Assembly: GCA_015680905.1 (NCBI GenBank)
Contig: CM027383.1
Span: forward strand, 34,346,501 to 34,410,500
Length of the DNA stretch: 64,000 bases
Direction of reading: 5' to 3'
Origin: Coptis chinensis
Taxonomy: Eukaryota > Streptophyta > Magnoliopsida > Ranunculales > Ranunculaceae
The notes below the pieces were generated by a model, which saw only the letters and a program-made list of their open reading frames with translations, had not been told where the DNA came from and did no database searches. How positions within the stretch are numbered: position 1 is the first letter of the stretch; every line of letters starts with the position of its first letter. The translations under genes and the position numbers were made by a program. Positions 1-10,335 of the stretch are shown piece by piece.

Positions 1-70
1 GCTTGTTTTGCATACTTACTATTTTGCTATTTCCGTATTTTATGGGAACTAACAATAGAACATGTATTTT

Positions 71-153
71 TAACCTTGCCGACTTTTCGTCTCTTGGAAA
101 GAAGTAGAATTAGGCCGTAGGGATTTGCACTTGGAGAAGGCATATTCTCATAG
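71..153 (+). repeat. Dispersed repeat, copy 1 (inverted partner at 33,680-33,762)
   Basis: This stretch, which contains gtctcttggaaagaagtag, recurs on the opposite strand at 33,680-33,762 with roughly 80% identity by eye. Both copies lie in non-coding DNA. The family is not recognised. The partner sits about 33 kb away, beyond the large nested retrotransposon. Confidence 0.6.
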
Positions 154-311
154 TTTCGATCACATATTCTCCAATAATATTGTGTTTATGATATTATTCT
201 GTTTATATATGGCTAAGGTGTTTGTGGAAGCATACAAACAAGTTCATCCTAACCAGCGTCCATCCTGTTCGGGACTTGGTCAGCTGTATTCCCATCTTCA
301 GTACTTTGGAA

Positions 312-402
312 AATTGGAGTCGAGCTTCCATTTTCTCCTCTTTTGAATGATCAATCATCTATTACACTTCATTGTGATAATAAACAATCATCTATTACAC
401 TT
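312..402 (+). pseudogene. Ty1/copia RNase H fragment, inverted relative to its neighbour
   Basis: The plus strand encodes a segment with LHCDNK, the usual copia RNase H motif (L-x-CDNKAA in intact copies). The adjacent RT-RNase H remnant at 403-1352 runs on the minus strand and stops just before this motif is expected. An 18-bp direct duplication (caatcatctattacactt at 352-369 and 385-402) lies within the segment. The simplest reading is a small local inversion with duplication inside a decayed copia element. Chance similarity of a short motif is the alternative. Confidence 0.4.
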
Positions 403-1352
403 CTGATCCACAACAACTCCCATATACCATGAGCCATACCACGGAATTCAGCTTTTGCACTTGATCTGGCCACGACTTTCTCCTTTTTGCTCCTCTAGGT
501 TACAAGGTTACCTTCAACAAAAGTAAAATACTAGATGTGGATCTTCTATCTGTTTGATCCCCCTACCCAATCAGAGTCAGTGTATCCTTCAACGTTGGAA
601 ACATCATTTTTTGAGAATAGGAGTCTTTTTCCTGGAGAATTCTTCAGGTATCTTAAGATCTGATATACTACATTCATATGTTCCTCACTTGGCGCATGCA
701 TGAACTGACTTACCACACTCACGGCATAAATTATATCCGGCCTCGTGTGTGATAAATAGATTAATCTTCCAACTAACCTCTGATAACAACATTTGTCTGC
801 TGGAGCTTGATCTGGAAAAAAATCCAAGCTTGTGATTCATCTCTATAGGCGTTTCTACTGGTTTGCAAGCAAGCATTCTAGTTTCAGTCAGAAGATCTAG
901 CACATATTTCTGTTGCAAAAGGAAAATTCCGTGTTTTGATCGAGCAACCTCAATTCCCAAAAAATATCTGAGTTGTCCGAGATCCTTCATTTCAAATTTA
1001 GCAGCCAAATACTCTTATAATGATGTCATTTTGCATGGGTCATCTCTTGTTAGAATCATATCATCAACATACACAATCAAAGTTGTTACCTTCCCTTCTT
1101 TATGTTTTATAAACAAAGTATGGTCTGAATTGTTTTGTTTATAGCTGAATGCCTTCATTGTAGAAAGGAACCTCCCAAACCAAGCTCTTGGTGACTGTTT
1201 CAGCTCGTACAATGACTTCTTCAATTTACAAACTTTAGTTCTACATGAGGAACTATGTGTAACTCTAGGTGGCAAATCCATGTAGACCTCTTGCTCTAAA
1301 TCTCCATTGAGAAATGCATTTTTGACATCAAATTGGTGCAGAGGCTGAAGCT
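403..1352 (-). pseudogene. Ty1/copia reverse transcriptase-RNase H remnant
   Basis: Read on the minus strand from about 1352 down, the sequence shows the copia RT series: FDVKNAFLNGDL with the first catalytic Asp (about 1330), YELKQSPRAWF, and the active-site block YVDDM (about 1040). It continues with DLGQLRYFLGIEVARS, YQRLVGRLIYLSHTRPDI and the RNase H start GYTDSDWVG near 560. Downstream, about 400-520, the typical RNase H stretch WRSKK..VVARSSAKAEFR is visible in another frame. The pieces lie in at least three frames with breaks near 1010, 790 and 545, so no functional polymerase can be made. No LTR, integrase or gag was seen nearby, so this is an isolated fragment that probably landed in, or was reduced within, non-coding DNA. 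Confidence 0.9.
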
Positions 1353-1835
1353 GTGTATGTGGTGTGTAACTTCAAAAGAGTTTGTTTAGAAGTGAGGTTC
1401 ATCATAAATTGTTTAGAGTTTGAGTGTGGGAGTTGTGAAGAAGAAAGGTAAACTCTTGGTATAGATTAGATTGGTTTTAAGCTAATGAAAACATGAAAGC
1501 TTTAGTTGTTGGTATTGAAATGACATAAAAACATTGAAAGAAAGATTGATTGAAGATTGAAATAAGAACAACAAGATAAGATTGAAGATTGAAATAAGAA
1601 CAAGTAAAATAACAAGTTTTAATTTAAAGGAAATAAATAACAATAAAGTAAAAACTTGAATTGAAAAACTAGACAAGAAATTAAACAAACTAAATGGTTT
1701 GGACCCTAAGACAATGGATGCTTTTTGATACTTGTACACATTTGCTGGCTGGTTTTTGATATGTGAGTATGTTTATTTCTTCGTTTTTTACAACATTAAC
1801 TATTTGCAACGAAGCAACCATTGTATGTTATGTTT

Positions 1836-1866
<31 letters not shown>

Positions 1867-1901
1867 TTGGTTTTTAGAGAAAAAGGAAGGAGAGAAAAGA
1901 G
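1353..1901. other. AT-rich non-coding DNA upstream of the CCT pseudogene
   Basis: No convincing coding sequence. Around 1500-1620 there are repeated phrases of the type gattgaagattgaaataagaacaa. A T-run (about 1855-1868) and a purine-rich stretch immediately precede the ATG of the CCT-like exon and could be the remains of its 5' untranslated region. Confidence 0.5.
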
Positions 1902-3909
1902 ATGGGGGATGAAAAGAAGAACAATGTAGATGTTGTTGTATTGGACCCACCAACTGACATGCCAATTCGTGTATATGCTGATGGGATTTACGATCTTTTT
2001 CACTTTGGTCATCATGCTCGTTCTCTTGAACAAGCCAAAAAATCATAATGTTTCCTTCCTTCCTTGTTTTATATTTTGAATAATAGTAAGGGCCGAGGGG
2101 TGTTATTATTAAGTGGTTTGGAAAAAAGAAAAGAAGGACAAAAACATTGTAAAAGAGAGGAACAAGAAAAAACACTAGTAAGACCATAAGGTGTAATTTT
2201 GGTTCATACAATCTCCATGATGTTTACTAACTAGTATGAAATCTCTGTATATATATATATATATTTTTAATATATCTATATATTTGTGGGTATTTTCTGT
2301 TGAATTGTTAGATATGCCCTTTTTAAATTAGTGAGTGAGACTATTGCGAATGGATTATGAATTTGATTGAATCACAAGCCACTAATGAAATATAGGTTTC
2401 CAAACACATATATGCTAGTTGGATGTTGCAAACCCCATACAAGTTAATTGGTTTTCTTGCTTCTTGTTCTAAAATACTTTGAGGTTCATTTTGTTATCCT
2501 GTTTTCTTGGGAGAGGAAAGCATACTTTTCACTCGTTTGTTCATTTAGGTGGGTCGACGAAGTTATTCCAGATGCTCCGCAGGTCCTCTCACAGGATTTC
2601 TAGACAAGCATAAGATTGATTATGTAGAGTACTCAATTATGTAGCCCATGACTCTCTTCTGTAAGGTTCAATCTATTGGGGAAAATGATACCAATCGATC
2701 CCTTCTAAGATAGCTTGCACTTGGATACTCTAAACTCTAATAAAAAATTCTAAATTTTTACTACAACCAACAACCACAAACCTAAGATATAGAAATAACT
2801 ATCACAAACAAGCAATAGCAATGTAAAGTAACTTACCACTATGAGACACAAGATGTAACATGGTTCATCTAATGATGCCTACTTCTACAAGGGTGAATCG
2901 ATCTTTTTATAAGTGTGGGAAGGAAGATTACAATCACTCCTCTCAAGTCTCTCCAAACTTACTAGATCTCTCTTCACTAATCTCTCCTTACAAGTTTTAT
3001 CTCTTTGCAAGGGCTTTCTCTCAATTTTGGCTGCTCTCAAAATTGGGTTATCTCAAAGTCTTATGTTACACAAAAACCTAACTTTGGTTTTATCGTGTTC
3101 TGAAATTTCAACGCGTCTGCAAAATTTCGGTTCCAAACTACACGGTAGCATCGGGCTGCTACCTTGCCATTCTATGCGGTCAGATCGTTCGGGAGCCAAA
3201 ATTCCTGGAGCAAAAGTTCAACCGATGTGCACAGATCGTGGGAGAACTAAAATTCCAGTAGAATTTCTTCAGCCGATGCCATCAAACCGGTCAAGCTCCT
3301 CAAACCCGATCTCATGAGGTTGTTCCAGCTATGGTGAGGGAGCCCAACACAATCAAATATAGACTTTTGGATTAAAACGTTATATGATAGAATCCTAATA
3401 TTTTGAGTGTGGTATTTTTTTATTTTTTTTTTCTAGTGGCAAGTCTATTTTTAAATGAGATCAGTAATACTCTTTGATGCTGGCGGGGTTCGACCCCCAG
3501 ACCTCTAGTATCATCACCCAAATGTTTTGCCGACTTTGCTAGTCGGCTATGCATAGATTCATCTGATAATGCTTGTAGTTTTTTCATCTCTTTGTGTGTT
3601 TTTACTTATAGTGATCAATGACCATAATCGAATATGTTATATATCTTCACTCCTTACATTATATAGCTATGCCAATGCAAGTGGTGCTGGAAAAAATGTC
3701 TACGAATTTGTAAGTTCATGTGATTAAATGGCCTTTGGTCAATTTATCTAGTTTTACTTCCATAGGCAAGTTACCTATTTGTCCCCCATAGAACTTATGA
3801 ACTATGCTATGTGAATATTATAATTTAGGTCAAATCCATTGGGAAGTTTGAGGAAACTCAACGCACTGAGGGAATCTCTACTTCATATATCATTATGAGG
3901 ATTGTAAAG
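1902..3909 (+). pseudogene. CCT1-like: Choline-phosphate cytidylyltransferase pseudogene (CCT1-like), 5' half
   Basis: In the intact enzyme this family makes CDP-choline from phosphocholine and CTP, the rate-limiting step of phosphatidylcholine synthesis. Exon-like blocks are visible in order. Block 1 (1902-2048) starts MGDEKKN and contains [25 protein letters not shown], then a stop. Block 2 (2549-2660) encodes WVDEVIPDAP and DKHKIDYV, with AG before and GTAAGG after. Block 3 (3667-3709) encodes YANASGAGKNVYEF and is followed by GTAAGT. Block 4 (3829-3909) encodes VKSIGKFEETQRTEGISTS and IIMRIVK. Defects: an extra His codon directly after the HxGH catalytic motif, no exon for the segment after LEQAKKS, a frameshift after PDAP, a 17-bp insertion splitting DYV from AHDSL, and no C-terminal half. 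The retained introns show it is a genomic rather than a processed copy. Confidence 0.9.
2661..3666. other. Enlarged intron of the CCT pseudogene, probably with an old insertion
   Basis: This intron is bounded by a good GTAAGG donor and an ATATAG acceptor. Its interior (about 2680-3360) reads like repeat-derived DNA rich in ctctc and tctcc stretches, with no recognisable transposon protein. The phrase ggggttcgaccccc near 3485 resembles part of a tRNA B box but has no tRNA fold around it. Confidence 0.45.
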
Positions 3910-3985
3910 GCTTGATTTAGTGATTAGCATTACAGGTATATATGGAAGTGGGATTAAATTAGGTCTTTGACTGAACTCAGGTCTG

Positions 3986-4052
3986 TGTGAGCCGCCTACG
4001 TATCCAGTTCTCTAGTGAACTGGAATCAAGTTATCAGACGTAGTTCAAGGTG
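3986..4052 (+). repeat. GCCTACGTA-type repeat motif, plus-strand copy
   Basis: The order gcctacgtatcc, ggaatcaag, acgtagttc is shared with the reverse complement of 6187-6252. The tacgta and acgta halves could pair with each other. I associate this motif with plant retroelement-derived DNA but cannot assign the family. Confidence 0.5.
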
Positions 4053-5100
4053 AGACTCAATGATTGAATGGGAGATGGAGGAGGTGGAGAGTGGAGACCA
4101 GTCCTCCCTTGAGTATGGAGACTTGACCTATTTTTATAGTCTTCATGGTGACCTTATTTCCTCTTTCTTTTGTGAGGTCATATTCATTCATTTGGTGACT
4201 TCAATGAGCATTGATGATGGAGTCATAAAGGTGGTCTTTCCATATCTGGACGTTACATGACTCTTCATCTGGATGAGCGAACTAAAGGAGATCTTGATAT
4301 CAAACTGATTTAGGTCTTGCTGATCGACCTGGTTGAGGTCTTGATATCGAACTGATTCAGGTATTGGCTTCGAACTAAATGAGGTCTTGTTGATCAACCT
4401 AGAAATTGTATTGAGTTGTTGTTTTGTGTGTGGCCAAACACGTGATAAATATATTACCATCCCTATCATTGATTGGAGGCATGTGTTGATTGGAGAGAAG
4501 GGACCTGATGAGAGGGATAATTAACAGATCACGTGAGAGGCATGTGTTGGAGATAACTATAATATTCGAATAACTCGTAACCGCATGATCATGGACTTGC
4601 CCCAAGGGGGAGTTCACAACATAGAGAGAGCTCTCTATTGAAAATGAGAGCTGGTGATCTCAAATTTGGAAGTTTTGAAGAGGACATGAGCTGATGTTTG
4701 TAAACATGTTACTGATGATAGTGTTAGAACTAGTTGTAGGCTGCTTTTAAAAGCTACCGGCCTTAGTAGATTCGATATAGCTCTGGCAGCTCTTTCTATG
4801 ATTGGTTGAACTAGTTTCTTGAGTTTGAGCGACCTGGCAGTTCATTTGAAGTTTTTAGTTATGTATTGAATGGTATAGTAGTATAATAGTTTCTTGTAGC
4901 TTTTGAATTGATTGAAATTTACTTGGTTTGATCTCTTAAAGAGGGATCGACCTAGTAAGATGTGATATTATATAATTGATCTTTGTAAAAGTGATCGATT
5001 TATTAGTGTATAGCTTGATTAATCCTTGAAGAATAGATTTGAATCACTAATTGTTTGGACTAGTTTGCATGAACTCGTTGGCCATCCTTTTTAGGGTGTC

Positions 5101-5270
5101 CCATCTTGTTGTCATATTGAATTGAATTGAAGTCTCGGCGAGTCATTCCTTAATTGGATAAGGTCCTCGACCTGGTAAGATATTGAATTGAATTGAATTG
5201 AAGTCTTGGCAGGTCGATCCTTAGATAAGGTCCTCGATCGGGTAAGATATTGAATTAAATTGAATTGAAT
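5101..5270 (+). repeat. Imperfect tandem repeat, unit about 75 bp
   Basis: Two to three degenerate units carry ttgaattgaattgaagtc, then tcggcgagtc or tggcaggtcgatcc, then aaggtcctcgacc or aaggtcctcgatc, then ggtaagatattgaatt. It is non-coding in all frames. Confidence 0.55.
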
Positions 5271-5581
5271 TGATCTAAGTGATGTCTGTTGTCACTTGGA
5301 GATCGCAATTTGGAGATCATAGTTGATAGCTAGCCTTGGATTGGCGTGACTATAGCTGAATTGTTTTCCTTTTAAGGTTTTACTATGTTTGTATTTTATT
5401 TGTATATGCCTAATTGGTTGACTGATATTAAGCCCCAGTTTTTTGGAGTTTAATTGACCTGCAAAAATGTGAACTAGCACCAAGAAGTAAGTACAAACTA
5501 ATGGTAGTAACTGAATTGAGTTATGAGAACTTAATTGAACATACCTAGATGGCAGTAGCTAGCCCCAGTTAGGAGATCTAG

Positions 5582-5640
5582 CTCTGGCCTGTTCGGAGTA
5601 TTAGAGACCTGCCACGCAGTAAGCGCCAGTTCTTGCACAC
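5582..5640 (+). repeat. Short dispersed repeat, copy 1 (partner at 30,903-30,957)
   Basis: The order cctgttcggagt, agagacctgccacgcagtaag and cgccagttcttgcaca is repeated in the same orientation at 30,903-30,957 with a few substitutions. It is non-coding. Confidence 0.65.
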
Positions 5641-6186
5641 TTGTTGTTTTAGAAAGTGGTGAGTTTGATGTTTATGAGTTGAAGTTTATCATAAATCTTA
5701 AGATGGGAGGAATGGTTGATGAGTGAAAACAAGAACTTTTTAACTTTTCTTATTCATTTTTTTTTTCCTATTTCTAATGAGTATGAAAAGACTAGTGTTT
5801 AAAGAGAGGAAAACATTGAAAACATGAAGTTGTAGGATTAAAACATAAAGAATGAAGAGGAAAGGGGATAACTTGATCACCAAGTTACATGTTTCGACCC
5901 CCACCTACGTGGAAAACGCTCATTGGTAAGGGTCTCCACTTTATTTGTTTAATCGACAAGACTAAGGCCCAATTTGCAATATCATGGATTGATGTACAGG
6001 CTCATTAACTCATGTGTCTAGGGCTGAACTCTAGCCACATGGCTTGCCACTTACGTACATTGATTTATGTTCATATTCATTTCTTATCAAAGAGATAATC
6101 ATCGATTAAGAGTTATGTTCAATTACAATTACTTGAGCTACAAGAAGTCTCTACTCTAGACATATAAATATAAAACTATTTTTCTT

Positions 6187-6252
6187 ACAGAACTACGTTC
6201 TTGAGACTTGATCCTATCGATAATTTGGGTACGTAGGCAACCGAAAGGTACA
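6187..6252 (-). repeat. GCCTACGTA-type repeat motif, minus-strand copy
   Basis: The reverse complement reads ttgcctacgtaccc, aggatcaag, aacgtagttctg, matching the plus-strand copy at 3986-4052. The two face each other about 2.1 kb apart. Confidence 0.5.
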
Positions 6253-7146
6253 GTCTCATCATTCTCTCGATCACCATCACTTTTCTCATTACTTTTCTAC
6301 ATAATTCATCTCTTTCGTCACCACTTAGTATTTTAATCATATTTGGTCGAAACATTACACTCATTGATAACTTCAATGAGTGCAACTAGTGTTCTTGATA
6401 TTAAATGACAAGAAATGTAGAGACAAGCGATATGATTGGATTGAAAAGACTGAAAAAAACAAGTATTGAAAACAAGGATTTGAAACAAGTATTGAAATGA
6501 AGTGAAAACAAGAAAATAATAAAACAAGAAAACAAGATAGATTGAAATAAGGAAATAACAATACAAAAAAATAAAATGCAATAAATGAAAATTTACGTAC
6601 CTAAGAAAGCATGATAAATTGATCTCAATTTTTGGGTTGTCAAACCAAAAATTGGATAATGTTTTCTCTCCCAACTTTTTGATTTTATACTCTAACTTTT
6701 ATAATGACTAATTTGCCCTCTCCCCCTACAATCAAGACACCTCACTATTTTGCTTTTTTACTTTTCCTTTATGTTTTTGTTTTTTCTCTATCTTCTTGAG
6801 CAAGCTAGGTTTTGAGCAAGTCTTCTTTTGTGACAAAACTATCTATCTCTAGTCTTCTGAGTTAAGGACATGACTTTCAGTCTTCTGGGTTTGAGTTCTT
6901 GCCTTGACCTGTGACTTTGACTTTGACTTTTTCACCACTTTTTTATAGCAGCTTGAGTCCTCATAAGAAGCATTAATAAAGCTCTTTTATGATAAGTGGT
7001 CTGAAATGGCCTGTAACCTGCAAAATGCAATAAAAGGTATGAATTGTCTGTTTATTGTGCATAAGAAAGGCTGTAATGTAGTAATATAAAAATAATAAAA
7101 CGCACATTTGGGAGCTGACTAACACTTTGTTTGTCTGATCACTAAT

Positions 7147-8312
7147 TGATGAGTGCTCAAAAAGTGTATTTTAATCCTCGATTATACCTCTTGTTTAGCC
7201 ATATTAGTGGACTAATAATGCTTGTAAGTTATGTTTTATGATGCTATAGGTGAAAAAGAGAGTTTTGTAGAATATTAGAGAAAAAGGGGTAAAACGGAGC
7301 AATTCGTAGCATTATGGATCACATGGGATGCCCGTGGACAATCATGGAGAAGGCCAAGGAATTGATGCTATGAAAGATGCGACTTGGACCTGTTTTGAAG
7401 CCTATTTGGAAGCCCAAGGCGAAAGGATTCGTTGCTTGGACCAAAGCCCACAAAAGAGGAAAGAAGGATGGAGCAAAAGAGAAAAATAGACTCTCGTGTC
7501 TGGGATGCAAGGATTATGCCTCCAGACGCGACGCTCGCATCTGAGATGCAAGGATAGTGCGTCCAGACGCATGAACTGACACTGTAGCAATTTCTTTCAC
7601 AGTTTTAGAAACGAAGTTGGACTCTCAAAGAAGTTGATTTGTATTAGGAAACAAACCATGATTTGGGATGCTTCTAGAACTCATTGTAACCCCTATAAAT
7701 AGAGGACCTAAGTGCCTCATGAAACTGGCCAATTCACTTACATTCTTGCCTCCAGAACTTGAGGCAGAGAGAGATTAATAATAAAAGATTCGGTTTTAAC
7801 TAGCCGAGTGTTGATAAGTAGTCTTTCTAGTCTTATGTTCTTTGACTCTTCTTCTTCTCGTTCTTTGTGTTCTTCCTTCTTTATGGAAGGCTAATCTTCA
7901 CCTTCAAGGGAGGAGATGAAGCTGGTGCTTAGGATTTGATGATTCTTCTGGTTCATGGTGTTCTCCAATCAGGTTAGTTATTTATGTTTTTAGTTATTAG
8001 TTTCATTGCCCACACCAGGGGATAGAAGTATAGAATAGGGTTTATGTTTTGCAATATTAATATCATGCTAGTGGTCTGTACTTTTCTTCTAGTAGTGTAG
8101 TTCTTTAGAGTTAGGGAAGTATTCTTTATGTTACCCTAGAAGGGGTAGCTCAGGGAGTGGCTGCCTAGGGGAAGTATTCTTTGTGTTTGCCTTAAGTGGT
8201 GATTCATTGAATGGCCACCCTATTAGGAAGTACTCCTTGATGTTGCTCTCGGTAATACATTGAATGGCTGTCCGAGCTTACATAAAAGGAAAGAAGATAT
8301 TAATAGCATAAA
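7147..8312 (+). repeat. Outer element 5' LTR, first part
   Basis: It matches 28,558-29,722 nearly base for base and continues at 23,273 after the inner element. It includes a promoter-like cctataaatagagg (about 7690), aataaaag (about 7784), a tandem pair of about 40-bp units at 7492-7572 (each with a ctcg...ct/atg...gatgcaagga...ccagacg core) and a threefold repeat at 8115-8280 (each with ggaagtaytcyt and a gaatggc or gagtggc block). Confidence 0.9.
7492..7572 (+). repeat. Tandem repeat in the U3 part of the outer LTR
   Basis: Two units of about 40 bp each carry ctcg, gatgcaagga and ccagacgc. The same pair is in the 3' LTR at about 28,903-28,983, so the duplication predates insertion. It could be a duplicated enhancer-like block upstream of the TATA box, which is inference. 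Confidence 0.6.
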
Positions 8313-9793
8313 TGATAAGAGCCCAAAACTGTAGTTTTAACCCCTTAATAATCATACTTATAGACCAATTATGTGAATAATAAGTAAGAGTTAATACTGA
8401 TTACGTGTTTTTATGCATTTCAGGCTTCAAAGTCCATTATGTGCAGAAATGTGCCACTTTAGCGAGATAAATGAGCAATGGTTGGTTACTAAGGAGTTCA
8501 GTGATTAAAGGCCAAGATTCAAGAAGATAAAGCCTTTGTAAAGCCTGGTCAAAAGATGAAAAGTCAAAGTCCACGCAGTGGCGAAACAAGCACAAAAGTC
8601 GCCAGAACTTCCGAAGACCATATCTTTGGACCCAGACCTCGGAATTGGGCCTACCTTATGTCAAAACGACCGGCTCGGAAAGAGCTTTCCAATGGACCGA
8701 GCCTTGACCCAATCAGAGGAGTGGAAGTGGACGAAAAATCTGCTGAAGCAAACTGCAGTTGAAGAGGCCTTTTTGGACTGAAAGAATTGGGTTTTGGGCC
8801 TGATTCTCTGGCCCAAAACATGGCTCCAAGCCCATGCACGATTTTTGGATCTGAATGTATAAAAACAAAAGCTTAGCTCTTTGTTAATGGTAGATAGTTA
8901 ATGGTAGCTAATTAGACCTAAAATTCTAGATCTAGTTTTTCAATTCAATTAGTTAAAGTAATTAGTTTCAATGCTTGTTTTAGATTAAGTCTTTGAATCA
9001 TTATCCTTGTTTGATTAGATCAATAAAATAGTTATTTGCATCAATTTCGATTTTTGTCAATTACATTTCTAGATCTAAATTTATTTCTTGTCATTAGTTC
9101 ATTTTAGTCATTAAATTAGTTTCCCTATTGTTTAATTAAGTAAATTTCAAATCGTGGTATCATGTTTAGTTATAATAATATGGGAAATGATGTTTTGATG
9201 ACTCAAGGCTAAAACCTCCATTAGAGGGGTTGATGAAGCCTTGATGAAAACTTAGTTGTTAGTATAGAACTTGTTGTAGAATCTATTCCACTCTAGAAGG
9301 TCGTGATTCGCCATGAGAATGGGTGGACGACCTCACATGCCAGTTAGTATTTGGTAGAAATGCCATGAACACTAGGGATTAGAACTCGAAATTCTCGCCG
9401 TAGAACGTGAGAATTGAGATACAACATTCTATGTTAAGTTGTTAAGTTGGACTCGAGGTGGATTCAATTCCCCTCTAATTCCTTTATCTAGATTCAAATA
9501 ATCATATTTACATAGTATTCGTAGTTAAATACATCGTAGAACCCTTTTAGCTTCAGCGTAGTATAAACTCCTTCCGTAAATCTCTCACTAGACTTAAGAA
9601 GGATTTCTTAGACTTAGAAAACAATCCATGCTAGAGAACTAGGAGTGGAACGAATCAATCTACTCCACTTATATGTTCAATCGACTATGAGAGTAGAATC
9701 TTTGATAATTGAGCAGATAATTTAGTTTAGTTTACTTACGTTTTGAGTTTCAACATTCATTTCGTAGGTAAACTATTCATTTTTCGTTTATCA
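8313..9793 (+). repeat. Inner element 5' LTR
   Basis: Paired with 21,791-23,267. A TATA-like gaatgtataaaaac lies near 8860 and a polyadenylation-type aataaaa near 9024. The first about 265 bp and the last about 930 bp are almost identical to the 3' LTR. The differences cluster between about 8576 and 8870. Confidence 0.95.
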
Positions 9794-9795
9794 AA

Positions 9796-9808
9796 TGGCG
9801 CCGCTGCC
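9796..9808 (+). promoter_or_regulatory. Primer binding site of the inner element
   Basis: TGGCGCCGCTGCC begins two bases after the LTR. Athila elements typically use a site of the type TGGCGCCGTTGCC, complementary to the 3' end of tRNA-Asp. The match here differs in the middle (CGC for CGT). Confidence 0.8.
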
Positions 9809-9956
9809 ATCTTAGTTACCTTTAGCATAGTTTTCAGAGTCAAACTAGTCATTTTTAAGTCCCATTTCACCCACCCACCCTTGTTTGATTCATACTGTGG
9901 TTGCCCATTTCAGCTTTGACAAATTCGAAAAAAAATACATATAGAAGCCACCATTC

Positions 9957-10075
9957 AAAGAGAGCGACGACCAGCTAAGTTCTTGGAATTTTCGTTAATA
10001 ATGAAGAAGCGCCTTCAAACAAAGAGAGCGACCAGCTAAGTTACTTGACTTTTCTTCTACAACAGAAGCGCCCAG
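9957..10075 (+). repeat. Tandem duplication in the gag leader
   Basis: Two units share aaagagagcga, ccagctaagtt and agaagcgcc. A third, looser GCGC-rich block (agcgctacgaagcgccagcc) follows. Related GCGC-rich leader sequence recurs before the second post-pol ORF near 18,840-18,990. Confidence 0.6.
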
Positions 10076-10335
10076 CGCTACGAAGCGCCAGCCCTTTAGC
10101 TGAAATTTTCGGTTTCCACAGTTTGATTCCAACTTCGAGTTGTCAAGTTTTTCGGTGTTCTAATCTCTTATATACACTGAACACGCCGCATACACAAGAC
10201 GCTATTCATAAGCCGGGCAAGGACTTGTCGGGTATTCCTTTCTTCCGCACCTCGCACCTTCTGTTAGAGGTTTCTACTAGTATATCAAAATTGTTTGGAG
10301 TGTTGCATGTTTAGTTAAGCTCGACTTAGTCTTGC

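Larger units (their letters stand above)
3910..7141. other. Repeat-derived non-coding region left of the nested retrotransposons
   Basis: No gene recognised. The region holds a plus-strand copy (3986-4052) and a minus-strand copy (6187-6252) of a motif with gcctacgta, ggaatcaag or ggatcaag, and acgtagttc. It also holds tandem phrases built on gaggtcttgatatcgaactg (4290-4400) and on ttgaattgaattgaagtc (5101-5270), and a block at 5582-5640 that recurs at 30,903-30,957. The recurrence on the far side of the nested element suggests that one older repeat was split by that insertion. Confidence 0.5.

Noticed and set aside
125-346. 73-codon plus-strand ORF at the window start
   Set aside because: It starts inside the 71-153 dispersed repeat and has no recognisable domain. 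It overlaps the decayed copia region.
3478-3505. tRNA-like ggggttcgaccccc
   Set aside because: No acceptor stem, A box or cloverleaf around it.
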